Origin: Psococerastis gibbosa
Taxonomy: Eukaryota > Arthropoda > Insecta > Psocodea > Psocidae
Direction of reading: 5' to 3'
NCBI GenBank assembly: GCA_963971405.1
Contig: OZ020487.1
Span: 36,057,039-36,121,038, forward strand
Length of the DNA stretch: 64,000 nt
Under the pieces are notes generated by a model, which was not told the origin of the DNA, did no database searches, and saw nothing but the letters and a program-made list of their open reading frames with translations. Made by a program: the position numbers and the translations under genes. Shown here piece by piece: positions 43,430 to 54,639 of this stretch; positions within the stretch are counted from its first letter, which is position 1; the number at the start of each line of letters is the position of its first letter.

Positions 43430-43615
43430 GAGTTCTATATAGGAGACATAGGATATTCGAGCGTGCCAAAAATATTTTTTGAATCTTGGGGCCACTTGTT
43501 ACGTTTTATCTATGGCTGGTCATAGGAAACGTGGCGATTGCCCCCAGAAATGCAAAAATAAATCTCTGGCGCGAAGCAAATGTCCCATTTCCCCTACAGG
43601 TGTAGAACTCTATAG
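43430..43615. mobile_element. TIR MITE F4, copy 2
   Basis: Left end TTCTAGAGTTCTATATAGG AGACAT; inverted right end CTATAGAGTTCTACACCTGT then GGGGAAATGGGACATTTGC. The GGAAATGGGACATTT block is shared with 18835-18960. Diverged. Confidence 0.4.
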
Positions 43616-44459
43616 AACTAGGTCGTTACCGTACGTATTTGTACTGTACCCACCATTGATTGTATAGTCTTTGGATATACATAGACTGCAAGTCGCGGCC
43701 ATGCTTTGGAACATGATAAATCATTGCGGCAATGTCCGGGATCGCTTACCCAGGTTACCAAATACGTTGTAGAGATATTGCCGGTGATAATTTAGGAGCC
43801 ATGCCTTCACTTACTACTATTTACCGTTCGTATGGGCTTCTCTGCTACTATTCGTTGTAATTGGCAGGCCTATAATTACCTATTGTATTGTACAGTAGAA
43901 TTAGAATGTACTGCAGGACTAACTTACAATCAGTTTTAGCGCACAGCGCTGACTTAAAGATATAAACGGTGTACACATCCTGTAGTGATAGGAAAGTCAA
44001 GCCTGTAACGCATAGTTCCTATAATCAAGACGGTTCCTACAAAATCTTGTCGATTTATAGTGGGGGTGTTCAGTGCAACAACAACATCCTACATCGGTAC
44101 CCTCAATCAGCTTATTTGAACCAGCTGAGGCTGTGTCATCTAAGAGTTCTCCCAAACAATACAGAGGATGGCATAAACAATATTAAAAAGACCTTTCTCC
44201 AATTACTACGTGACAATAACCCATCTTCCACCTAAAGTACCTATTGTCAATGATACGGTTATAATTTAGGATAAATTGCTCCGCGTGTATAGGGCCAACG
44301 AAATGGATGTAGCGAAACGTGATGAGGTGGGTGGGTCGCTTTTTAGGAACGTTCTAGTGTTTAGGATCCTCCGGTATTCGACCTGCATTGTTGGGTGGAA
44401 CAATAATGCCGCACAAAGTGCTGGAGCTGGAGAAAGCATGGCACGGTAAAGGCGGTCGT
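43616..44459. other. Unassigned stretch
   Basis: Nothing recognised; an 88-codon frame at 43969-44235 has no known motif. Confidence 0.3.
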
Positions 44460-45225
44460 ACCAAACTCAGTCGTGCGAAAGGGCACTATGACCTGGAGAA
44501 AGGGCGAAGGCGGTTATGCAACCCCCACTGTTGCCTCTCCTTATGGCACCTGAACTGAGATTCTTCCAGTTACGGATAGGCGACTGTTTTATGTCTTCGA
44601 GAGTGATGTGTATTTAAATGTATGGGGAAACATGCGATTTCATGCTCACTTGAATGGTTTCCCGCTGTCTTTCGTTTGTATTTTGTATTCTTCCTGGGTA
44701 GTTCCACCTCTGCCGTTCGCTCTTTTGTCACAATACATTCAAAACTTGAGCGGGTAGATAAGAGGCCGGATAAAAAAATCTGTCATGCGAAAGGGCACTA
44801 TGACCTGGAAGAAAGGGCGATCCGATAGAGGTTGTGCAAGTAGTGGAGCCATTACCAAATCCATCTGGCAAAAGACTGCTATCGGGAGCTCACTGGACAA
44901 ATTGTTTCTGTATTCACTGTTGTCACTGTATTGCATTCAAAACTTTTGCTGGCCTGTCCAACAAATCGGTCGTGTAACACTCATTCGTGCGAAAAGGCTC
45001 TATGGGTTGGAGAAAGGGCGAAGAAGCTTTTGCAACCCTCACAGTTTCTTCTCCTTATGACACTGGAACTGGGATTCTTCTAGTTCAGGAAATGAGTCTG
45101 TCGTACATGTCTTTGTGAGTGATATGTCTTTAAATAGACGTGGGAAAAATGTAGGGGTGGGTGGAAACATGCGATTTCTGGCTCGCTTGCATGGTTTCCC
45201 GCTGTCTTTCTGTAGTCAATGTGTT
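44460..45225 (+). repeat. Local duplication: two ~260-bp units plus a partial third
   Basis: CGTGCGAAAGGGCACTATGA and CCTGGAGAAAGGGCGA occur at 44472, 44783 (CATGCGAAAGG) and 44986 (CGTGCGAAAAGGCTC). The first and third units continue alike: TGCAACCC.CAC, TCTTCTCCTTATG, GGATTCTTC, GAGTGATATGT-TTAAAT, GGAAACATGCGATTT and TGGTTTCCCGCTGTCTTTC. The middle unit is only the first ~50 bp. Short frames differ between units, so coding is unlikely. Confidence 0.55.
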
Positions 45226-45865
45226 GCATTTCGAGCTTGTAGTGGGAGTCATTGACTTTAGCACAAGAGGGTCGTAAGCAAAAGACACGCTCAGCTTATG
45301 GCAATGTTTGCATATTAAAACCGACCTTTGCCCCAACGATTGCAAACATGAAATTTGGAACGGGGACGACCATGCAAGCAAGAATAATGTGAAACAGATG
45401 GACTGTACAGGTATTCTGTGCATGAAAATGACTGCTGTACCAACCGTAATTTTGGCGCCTGGTAGGTCATATTTTTTTTTCTTTAAAAATATTGCAGCTG
45501 CAATAAATTGTTAATAGTGTTTTCCCCTGTCTTGCTTCCTCTGTATAGGTGGACGAAAATTTGGCCTTAAAATGTGAAAAAAATGTTGTACTTTGTGGGG
45601 CATCTTACATTTGACCGTTTAGGATGTGGGCGGTGTCCTTGAACTTGGCGCCTGCCATTAGTCTGCGCGATCAAAAGCAATTGAATAATTACCACTATTA
45701 TTTATGGTATGTGTCTCAGTGACGTTATTACACCGTCCTCTGTTCGCAGAAAACTTGTGACAATGGAAACATCAAAAGCGATTCCTGGAATAAAAAATTC
45801 GCTTGATTTGAAGACAAATCCCAAAGCTTCAATTCCTGAGAAAATATTGTTAGGCACTGGTTCAA
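45226..45865. other. Unassigned stretch
   Basis: Frames to 122 codons (45709-46077) span non-repeat and F1 sequence and have no recognised motif. Confidence 0.3.
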
Positions 45866-46003
45866 GGGAACCCGTACATGCTTTCCTATTTATCAAATGT
45901 TATGCCAAGAGAGTTAATATGAGTAGTTCGAAGGTTACATTGCGGTTCCCTCGACTTTCCCTATCCCAAACCACGGAATCGATCGAAGAGATTCATGTAA
46001 AAC
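45866..46003 (-). mobile_element. Noncoding repeat family F1, partial copy
   Basis: AACCCGTACATGCTTTCCTA TTTATC, then GTAGTTCGAAGGT, CGGTTCCCTCGACTTTCCCTATCCCAAA match the 3' tip of the minus-strand copy at 32101-32240. Only the terminal ~140 bp are recognisable. Confidence 0.5.
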
Positions 46004-47445
46004 CTAGTGGCTGCGGACCGAACTGGACCATTCGGTTCACTGATGTTGTTGGTCCAGTCCCCACCCCTGATTTTTAGTATTTTCGGCCCTGACCTCGGTT
46101 TTGTCCTCCAGACTTTTGATATTTTTCAATGAGTTTTCGGTCAGGTCCAAAAATCGAGATCGAATCCATCACTAGTAATAGCACTTGAGTCTTCAGTAGT
46201 GAGTACTGATGACCTGTATGGCCAAATACCAATCTCTAGACGTGGAGCTGAAGAGGGCATGCCAGAATCGAGGGGAGTTGAGGTATCTAAGTCACATGTT
46301 GCTGCCATCCAGCTGTAACTTGAAGAAGAAGACATGGATTTGCAATAAGCTGTAGATACTGCCTGAGTAGCCGTTAAGTAGCGAAATGTACCGATGACAG
46401 GTACCTACTATCCGATCCCGATAAAAAGTTAAACTGTTGGGCCCGGCGACTCGTTTACTCAGGTACTTAACCAGGTGAACGTCCTCCACTTAAAGTCTCT
46501 TATTATGCTCAATCTTTTTCTAAATAATTAGGCCTACTCGGCATTGACCTAAGTACCGCTATAATGTGTGGAAAAGTAGTTGTGGAGCATATTGTGCGTT
46601 CTAGTACCTATTTCACATATTTAAGTTAAGTGACTAAGTGAGGCGGATTGTTCCGCATAATTCCATTTAGCGACAACAATGGAGGAAAGTAGAGATTGCT
46701 GAAGAATAACAGATGCAAGTTAATATTATTACTAGCAGGATGAGTTAACTCGCCAAAAGTCCAGAAATATGTTATTTTAGCGCTGCTAATGAAAATATAT
46801 TTGGTTTAAAACCATAGGGCTAAAGCGCCCGCGGGCTCCCATGCTATTTTTATAACTAGGTATACCTAGCGTATGTCGGCTGAACTCCGAAGCTGAATTA
46901 AAATAATAATGATTAGTATTCACCTCATTATTTTGCAGAAAATTGCCTTAATCGCGATATTATAAAATTGTAACTTAATAGAAAACCTCCTGAACACATA
47001 CTATATGAATGATTGAAGGGGAGTGCCACGTACATCTGGCTTGCAAAGTGGAGACCAGAGTTCTAGTCTGCTTGCATTCAATATTTCTTAACTTCCTTTC
47101 TGCAATATTACAAGTGTAAATTCTTAAGACCCCATAATCCCTTTTTTGCCTTTTCGTCTTTTCTTTTCGCCTTTTTGTCAAATTTCTCACGAGATATCGA
47201 TCGTAGAACCATAAATGAAATGTCATAAAATGTTCCTCTAAATTTTGATGGACATTATGTTGTCATCACTAACATCGATCAGCCAAATTGATTGAACTGG
47301 GTTCGTAAAAAATAACGGACACTGCGGATATCAGGTCCAATGAGTGAAGTGATGGCCTTGTTCTTTATGACATGTCAATTATGGCTCTACGATAGTTATT
47401 TCATGAGAAATTTGACTTAGTATATAACAAACGTCTAGCCTTATG
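46004..47445. other. Unassigned stretch
   Basis: Nothing recognised in 1.4 kb. Confidence 0.4.
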
Positions 47446-47830
47446 AGGACATGCTACGTAGAAAATGAGCACCCCAAAATTTGTTGTTTTTATTGACTTT
47501 TTATTTTTTTATTTAATTAACAAAGCAAGTCATTAAAGGTTTGCCTCATGGAAGTTGTAGAAGACTACTTCATGCATCATGTAATTGGAAATATTACATT
47601 TTTGGTACCTTAGTTTTTCACAAATACCAGAACGGACTAAAATACGCGTATTCTAGGATTTTTGGAAGAACTACAAAACCGAAATGAAAAAATACCCGAT
47701 TATATGATGCACGAAGTAGTCTTCTACAACTTTCATGAGCCAAACCTTTAATGACTTGCTTTGTTAAGAAAATAAAAAGATAATGAAAACAACAAATATT
47801 GGGGTGCTCATTTTCTACGTAGCATGTCCT
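47446..47830. mobile_element. Large foldback element, 385 bp, ~130-bp arms
   Basis: The left arm 47446-47580 and right arm 47704-47830 are near-identical inverted copies: AGGACATGCTACGTAGAAAA, TGAGCACCCCAA, AACAAAGCAAGTCATTAAAG, GAAGTTGTAGAAGACTACTT, then CATCAT. The ~120-bp loop contains A+T-rich noncoding DNA. No target duplication was recognised at the tips. The 101-codon reverse frame (47618-47923) is an artefact. Not related to the GGCG-tipped MITEs. Confidence 0.75.
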
Positions 47831-48434
47831 GTAAACACTAGAAAAGTCTGTGACATCTCGCAGAGGTTTCGTATGGCCGTGATAATGGAGTACAACAGTA
47901 ACCACGATTTTTTGAATTGTCATTGAGAATACAGCCTAATCATTGTTGCAATGTATCGAATCACTTCATTTCTCTTTTAATCAAGTATGCCTAGTGGAAA
48001 ATCGCAGAAACAGGTAGTCTGGCAGCGGTCTATCTAGATGAGAAGTGCCGATCCGCGACGTTACCGATCCTGGGCTATTCCTGCCGACTTTCATCTCCTT
48101 GGCTGCACTTCTCTACCGGTCCATCGAGTTCGGAGAAAGACATTTCTCTGTGAAAAGTGACAATGGCATTGAAAAGTAAACGTCTTTCTGTTACAGCTAA
48201 TGATTATTGTTAAAAGTTATGTCTTCAAGTTTCTAATAGCTATTATTGCATTACTTGCTGTTAACTGTTAAGCAACGTTACCTTTGAATTACGAGTTCTG
48301 CCTTGTACCGTAATGTAACTTTATAATTTTAGAATGTGTTCTAAATTATCTAAGTCTATTTAAAGTTTATTTGTCCTTTTCTATCTTGTTCCAAATGGGC
48401 ATACGACACATAATGCCATAATAGTGCTTATAAT
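47831..48434. other. Unassigned stretch
   Basis: Nothing recognised. Confidence 0.35.
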
Positions 48435-48779
48435 ATGTTCATAGACCATTACATTGTTCATATGCAGCAAGCATTCGGTCCAATCTTCAAACAAGATCAA
48501 AAACCTTGTAAATCTTTTCGAATTCGTCGTTTCAATTGGTATTTAGGTGGAGTGCAGCATGGTTGGTTGAATTCCATTACCATGCAATCAGGTTCGAGAG
48601 AATTTCAACTTGAACAACAGCGCCACCAAATGCTGTACTATATGGTGGTCAGTAGGTTAGTTTTAGTTAGATTGACTGTTGGTATTGCAACTGTGAAACT
48701 GCCGAGTACCCTACTGGAAGAAAGAATGGCATTCATTCCACAAATTACAAAATTATTGATTTGTTCACAAATGAAATAA
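48435..48779 (+). CDS. Orphan open frame, 114 codons (doubtful)
   Basis: ATG-initiated frame rich in Gln, Arg and His (FNWYLGGVQHGWLNSITMQS, REFQLEQQRHQMLYYMVVSR), closed by TAA with an AATAAA immediately after. No family recognised, and no copy elsewhere in the window. The AATAAA next to the stop is suggestive of a 3' exon or retroelement end, but this hexamer is common in A+T-rich DNA. Confidence 0.15.
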   Translation: MFIDHYIVHMQQAFGPIFKQDQKPCKSFRIRRFNWYLGGVQHGWLNSITMQSGSREFQLEQQRHQMLYYMVVSRLVLVRLTVGIATVKLPSTLLEERMAFIPQITKLLICSQMK

Positions 48780-48912
48780 AATTTTACGCATTTTATTATA
48801 AATATGAAGCCCCCTCTAAAGACAAACCATGGGCGAGAACTGAGAAGGCCTGGGATTTATTGTTTATTATTGCTTGTCCTGCAGCATGTTATAAATTTGT
48901 TAATATAAATAC
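48780..48912. other. Unassigned spacer
   Basis: Nothing recognised. Confidence 0.3.
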
Positions 48913-49197
48913 AAGGGCTCTATATTAGACAGGTATTGTCATCCGCCATTTTGAATCCATTTTAAGCCTGCTCTTTAAGCAAAGCATTGGGTGTTTACCT
49001 ATGTGTTTTTAGAAATGTATCGTTATTTATTTATTACCGGTATCATTTAAAAAATGTTCTACCAATTATGTTTAATAAAGAAAAATAGTAAACCGTGTTT
49101 TCGTTCTTTTCAATCTTTTACTTTCTTACAATACTTACCATATAGGAATTATAGGATACATAATGGCCGATGACAATACCCGGGTATATAGTGCCTT
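48913..49197. mobile_element. TIR element, 285 bp
   Basis: Left end AAGGGCTCTATATTAGACAG then GTATTGTCATCCGCCATTTTG. The inverted right end reads AAGGCACTATATACCCGG then GTATTGTCATCGGCCATTATG, so about 40 bp are alike. Noncoding core. No clear target duplication; superfamily not assigned. Confidence 0.65.
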
Positions 49198-50882
49198 AGT
49201 AAATACTTTTGATGGCAATAATAATGTTGTATTATTCGAAAGTGCGCTTTGCATTAACAAAGTTCATATCCTGAAGAGGCTTGTTTTAATTTAGCCAACA
49301 TTGTCTTGCGCAGCTTATGCTGTTGATAACTGTGCATCAGTAGGGCCCTCAGGTTCGCAAACTTTAAAAAATAATTTCACTGACACTTGAGAGGAGCGTG
49401 TACGATACCTTGGAAGTAAATTTAATTCTTGTCACTGTCTCATTTTGTTAATAAGATTTATTTCTGTTTTCACTTGACAGTTATTTGTCTGTTTAAAAAG
49501 TGATTTATGGGTTTCTTTGACGTTGTTTAGGCAAAGGTCTTTTATTGCGAAGCTGCCGTCTGCGTATATTGTGCATTGGCATTTATAAGGAACAGTAGGA
49601 AATTTTATTTTGTGAACTTGGTACTCATTTACTACTGTATATAAAAAGGAAGCATTTGACCAATGAGTAAATTTAGATGTTGAAGAGTGTGTACAATACG
49701 TAGGGTTAAACTCAGCTGTCATTATACGGCATATACCTTCATAATTAAGGTGATTGTTATTAATGAAGAATGCGGTAGATTTCGCGACATACTTAATAAA
49801 TTTTTTCTTGTCCCTTGTTACACAGACATCAACTCAGGATTAATAAGGTCTATATAAAAAGTAAATTTAAACTATGAGATGGTCATAGTGTCAGGTAAAT
49901 TATATTTGGTCAATTTAGCCATAGTACTTACCTTAAAAGCAAATATAATTTTCATACTTGGCATATAACATTACATTGCTTAAGAAATTATTCCTTGTAG
50001 GCGCAGTAGTTTTAAAACTCATATCATGTATCAACACATTCATGGTTCACCTCTTGTGAAATTAGTTAAAAACATCTCTTATAAGTAGAAAAATAACTCA
50101 CAAACAGAATTTTATAGAAAGTCCCGTCCAGGAAGTAGTTTGTCCAGGAAAACTTATTTTCAAAAGGACACCATCTGCATATATCTAGCTCTCAAAACAC
50201 TTGACTCAGTAAAGTATATTTTAAATATAAGGGGAAGCGCTTTTGCATATGAATTCTTTTTTCGCATCTCTGCCTTGGAAAGATTTGTGCTTTCTCTATT
50301 TCAGAGCTTGAAATCCCCTTCAGTTTCCCAAGAGCTTTCGGCGCTCTCACTAGGTACAACTACATTTTTTTCCTTAAAAAAAAAATAATATATATTTTGT
50401 AGGATGTTCTGTTTTCATATTTTTATGGTAGACTAACCTAGCCTAATAAAAAAGTTCTTTCGGGCGTTAAATGTCTGCCTATGTTTTCTATCTGATAAAA
50501 GGGTGGACTTGTCCTGTACTGTATGCAGAAAAATATTGTACAATAATTAGAATATAACGGGGTATTCACATTTCGCCGAATTCCCTTCTTAATATATCGT
50601 CATATTTAATAGATTTTTAAACTAATTCTGCTACTATTTCAACTCCATTGATAATAAACAGTGGTTCACCAAAGAATGAGCCTACCAATATGGATGTTCA
50701 AGTACAATACGTATAGGGAATACATTATAACCAGCCAACCCGTTTCCCCATTCGGAACCAGGTATGCGAACCATATTACCTATGTAGCATCTTAAAGAAG
50801 GTAAAACAGATCAGAGACGGCCGAACGATGTCATGGCGAAACGGCTAGCTCGACGGAAAAGAATAACTTATTCGGGAATAAG
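49198..50882. other. Unassigned A+T-rich stretch
   Basis: Nothing recognised in 1.7 kb; frames to 96 codons without motifs. Confidence 0.4.
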
Positions 50883-50990
50883 AGAAAGAAAGAAAGAAAA
50901 TTGTCTTTATTTTCCATGTGGGCGAATTTGGGGCCTATCGGCCCACTCTTACAATTAACCCATAGAGCCTCGTATAGAAGCAATTTGGGT
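50883..50990 (-). mobile_element. LINE/SINE 3' tail F6, copy 2
   Basis: (GAAA)n at 50882-50900 then TTGTCTTTATTTTCCATGTG GGCGAATTTGGGGCC, TCGGCCCACTCTTACAATTA ACCCA. On the minus strand it is a 3' end with a GGGCC/GGCCC hairpin and a (TTTC)n tail. Confidence 0.6.
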
Positions 50991-52325
50991 AAAGTCCATT
51001 TCAGTTAATTTTTCAGGAGAGCCAAAAAACTGTAGCTAAGTGTTATGTCATTCTTTGTTCTGCTATTTAAACCAGTTTTACACTGAACTATGCAAGAATT
51101 AGCTTCTAATAATTAATTCAGTTGATAGATTTCAGACAGACGAATCCGTTTGTGCCAAAAACTCAATTTCAGAAATTTGAGACTTTGCCCGGTTTGCTTT
51201 TATACTACTGCGGCCCGATCATGGCGATTATAATCCCGGGGCTAATATAATACCCTGTTATTAAAAATGTAAAGAAGATAATTTTACAATGGAAAGTGCT
51301 ACCGTATTAAAAATTAATTTGTTAACAGTATTAACCCCAGAAGTAAGTTAATACCAATCGCCATAATCAGCCCACTGAAGTGTCAATAGTTATCCTAAAT
51401 AACCTCCCAATGAATGGAAATTGTCTTAAGAGCTAATTAAAATCACAAATTGTTTATCAGCTGAGAAAAAATCGTATGCTATTGATCAAGAATGTGCTGT
51501 AAACGATCAAACGTCAAATGGGCGAATCGGTGCCCAATGTTTCACTGCAAAACAATTTAAAATGTGTTTGGCATACGGAATAGTAACAGAACTTACCATG
51601 TTATCATTACTTGTATTGTATTTGACATTACTTACAGTATAATATGAGTATATTGAATAAACTCAAGCATATAAAATACATAGGCTTAATTAGGCTGTAT
51701 AATTAACTCATCAGCTTTGGAAAATCGTTACAACTCACCATAATATTGATAGTTTTGCACACACAACATGTCTGAAATATTGGCATTGTATCGCTGTTTA
51801 AGCATGACTGGGTGTTGTTAATTGCTATGATGAGCTCTTTACATGCAATATTGACATGTTTGACAACAATCAGCCTTTTTGTAGGGTGAAAAAAAGGGGG
51901 TGTCGTACAACAGCAGTCACATGTTTTGATGAGCAGAGACAAAGCGACTTTGATGGTGATATTGAAACTGAAACAAAAGGGTTTTCGCTCGGTAGGCTTC
52001 GTTTATGGCAGGTTTTGAACGGAAGTATTATGTCCTGCAATATCCCAAATCCCAGTTTTTGTGAACCCTAATTACAAATTCAATACTGCTCCTCCAGCTC
52101 CAGTGGATAGTTATTTCATTTTTAGGGAGGTTGTTCGCACCCCCATATCATCCCTGTGTTTGAGACTGCAGGGCATTTATTTTCAGGACATCATTTTGAA
52201 TTATCCGACAGCGTTATTTTGCATCAATAAAACTCTAACTCTGGGACCATACTTTTACATTACGGTTTTATTACTCTCTAGCTAACTCTAGCAGAGCCTA
52301 CTGCAATTGGCCAAGTAAGTTGAAT
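50991..52325. other. Unassigned A+T-rich stretch
   Basis: Nothing recognised. Confidence 0.4.
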
Positions 52326-52576
52326 CCACTTCAGTGCCTATTGCTTACATTTGACGTGGTCTTTTTATAATAAACAATCAAAAAATCGATCAATATCGTG
52401 TAAAAACTTTAACTGTGGAAGAATCGAAGAAATCCAGGCTAGAAATCGTAAATTGACTAGGAAATCTGTAGGTTCTTAAAAAATTGGGTATTTCTCGTTT
52501 TGAATGCTAACGTCAAACATGCAGTATATAACTTTAGAAAACTCCCAGCGCCCGTAAATTTTTGGCACTGAAGTGG
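52326..52576. mobile_element. Probable TIR element, 251 bp
   Basis: CCACTTCAGTGCC at 52326-52338 and its perfect inverse GGCACTGAAGTGG at 52564-52576. A second subterminal inverted pair (CATTTGACGT and AACGTCAAACATG) lies further in. No certain target duplication. Confidence 0.5.
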
Positions 52577-53272
52577 TTGCCCCAATACCTCCATAGTAGC
52601 GCACGGTCTTGTTATTGTATTTTAATTATTTTGACATATATATATACAGTATATACGATACCTGGGAAATCAAGTTTCAAAAGGTTCAACCTCTTGTTTC
52701 TTTAAGCATGGCTGCCACCATTGGGTCCCTGAACACGTTCGCATTACCATACTGCACTTAGGAACCCGTTCACTCGATGGCAATCACGTCTGGCCGATGA
52801 AAGCAGCCGACGGTGGACAATTACGTCCTTCCACGTTACGTGTTTCAGCAAATACTTTCATGTACCTACCGTTTGATACTAAAAATGGTCCGGTACCAGC
52901 AAGAATGTCCTACTCGCTGGAATGATTATCTTTAGGCAGCAATCATCTCTAAAGACATGCGGATTTATAATAAAACTACGCTGAGTTGAGGCCTACGTCA
53001 GAGGTGAAAAATCCCGGTAAGTTGACTGAAGCTTCTGTGCGAGTGTTACGCGATCAACGGTCAGTCATCTTACAAATGGTATGTGCGAAAGCTCGAAAAC
53101 ATGAATACAGTTTGTGTGATAATAACTGTTATGTAATGTGCTTCTATCAGCTTACTGTAATTTTTCAGCTGCGACTATTTACTGAAGCACCGATTGGCAG
53201 CAGCTATGGGACTCCTATCACCGAAAATCCTCAGGCGCATATATCCGTTTTGTACAAATCAGTAAGTGCTAC
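52577..53272. other. Unassigned stretch
   Basis: A 113-codon frame (52986-53327) ends inside the F7 insert, so its C-terminus is repeat-derived; no motif recognised upstream. Confidence 0.3.
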
Positions 53273-53282
53273 CAGCAACACT

Positions 53283-53366
53283 GCAACACTGTATTGGGCT
53301 GCAAGAAAGCTGATGGCGGAAGCCTAATACTATGGTGTAATTAAAAAAAAAAAAAAAAAAAAAAAA
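53283..53366 (+). mobile_element. Short retroposed 3' end with poly(A) tail (F7), copy 2
   Basis: Flanked by CAGCAACACT at 53273-53282 and 53367-53376 (10-bp perfect target duplication). A ~60-nt body (TATTGGGCTGCAAGAAAGCT, GATGGCGGAAGCCTAATACT) and a 24-nt A tail. Same body at 31770-31845. Confidence 0.7.
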
Positions 53367-53401
53367 CAGCAACACTTATTCATTCAAATGTAAAGAAAAG
53401 A

Positions 53402-53553
53402 TGAAAGAAATTCGTCTTTATTTTCCACATGGGTGAATTTGGGGCCTTACTTTTACAACTAACCCACTAAAATGGGTTAATTGTAAGAGTGGGCCGAAAG
53501 GCCCATAATTCGCCTATATGGAAAATAAAGACAATTTTCTTTCTTTCTTTCTA
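53402..53553. mobile_element. Two F6 LINE/SINE tails joined head to head
   Basis: 53402-53458 is a minus-strand F6 tail (GAAATTCGTCTTTATTTTCC … TTTACAACTAACCCA). 53459-53553 is a plus-strand F6 tail (TGGGTTAATTGTAAGAGTGG GCC … ATGGAAAATAAAGACAATTTTC then CTTT repeats). The two meet at 'AACCCACTAAAATGGGTTAA', making a ~150-bp palindrome whose halves each keep the 3' tail. Confidence 0.65.
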
Positions 53554-53566
53554 ACCCCTAACTAAG

Positions 53567-53655
53567 CCAAACTGATTCACTCCTCGATGTCAACCCACAC
53601 CGAATACAAGTGCCAATGTGCAAGCTCAAATATGCTTGCCATTTGTATAGTTACG
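53567..53655 (+). repeat. Dispersed repeat F10, copy 2
   Basis: TGTCAACCCACACCGAATAC AAGTGCC … ATGCTTGCCATTTGTA matches 1117-1180. Confidence 0.5.
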
Positions 53656-54220
53656 AGTCTTGTCCAAACCAAGTACGCCAACGAATCAAGAAAATGCAAG
53701 ACACAAGAAGAACTGTGGTGACCAGCATATAACTCTGACAAACGAAATAATTAACAATTGGATGCGCTAATTATTGGAAAATGCTCAGAGAGTCAGCAAT
53801 TGCTAACCCTGCAAATCAGCCTTTTACCGGTGGAAAACTGGTAACTGTTGGGGCAGAACTTGGTATATACCGTTGCGTTGTGCTGAATTCGTTGGTTTTT
53901 TTTTCAGCGAATAATCCAATAATGTTTCCGTCAGTAGCTCATTCCAAGCTGTTAAATTGTTTTTTCCTCGGCGCTTGCTACGTGATATGAATTGTCCTGA
54001 TGGGATCGAAACTTAACCTTTTCTTAAAAGCTTCTCCTTCTTTTTCAATCTTTGCTTCCTTGGAAATGATACCCTAATTTTTATAACAATGCTTGGGAGC
54101 AATTCAATTTATTTCGAAAGACTTTACTTAACTATTGTATTAATGTAATGAATTATATTGTAGATTCATTTAAAATAAGAACATTACGATATACTCATAC
54201 ACGTATTTCATTGCGTATTT
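53656..54220. other. Unassigned stretch
   Basis: Nothing recognised. Confidence 0.35.
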
Positions 54221-54560
54221 GTGTCGTGGTTGATAAGGGCTGTGACCATAACTCGAAAGGTAGCCGGCCGCAGATAACTTGGTCGTGTGCACAGTGCCGG
54301 TAGGAAAACATGGTAGGACTTGTCCTGGTCACCTCCGAACTAATCGTGTGACTTCACTGTGTTTCCCATGTGGTTCGGAATCCACTATAATCAGGAGGTC
54401 CACTGTCCTATGGGCTGGCCTAGGACAGTCAAGTCGGGGTCGCTCTATGGGCCCACATTTGAGGCCTAAGTCGTTATTAACCCGGCGAACACTACTACTA
54501 CTACTACTTAACTCGAAAGGTTGTTGGTTCGAGTCTTACAGGCTGCAGAAACAGTTATAA
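54221..54560 (+). mobile_element. tRNA-derived SINE (SINE-T) relic, split by a 5S SINE
   Basis: The left piece GTGTCGTGGTTGATAAGGGC … TAACTCGAAAGGT and the right piece AACTCGAAAGGTTGTTGGTT CGAGTC rejoin around the SINE-A insertion to give the A-to-B-box part of the SINE-T head. The body after the B box (TTACAGGCTGCAG) is diverged. Confidence 0.55.
54262..54508 (+). mobile_element. SINE-A: 5S-rRNA-derived SINE, copy 3 (head deletion)
   Basis: Target duplication TAACTCGAAAGGT at 54249-54261 and 54509-54521 (13 bp, the first base ambiguous with the tail). It starts GCCGGCCGC like the others, then jumps to AGATAACTTGGTCGTGTGCA: about 44 nt of the 5S-like head are missing compared with copy 2. 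The body and the (ACT)n tail are like copy 2. The 93-codon frame at 54279-54560 is a shadow. Confidence 0.85.
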
Positions 54561-54639
54561 CACGTTTTTATAACGCTCTTTGGCTTATAGGAATCAAGGT
54601 GAAAGCTGTAAACTGTAATATCTGCTGTATAGTAGAAAC
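54561..54639. other. Unassigned spacer
   Basis: Nothing recognised. Confidence 0.2.

Noticed and set aside
45709-46077. 122-codon protein-coding gene
   Set aside because: The second half is F1 repeat and the first half shows no motif; the frame is probably chance.
54279-54560. Peptide shared by 679-936 and 54279-54560 as a gene family
   Set aside because: Both lie inside the 5S-derived SINE with target duplications; they are shadow frames.
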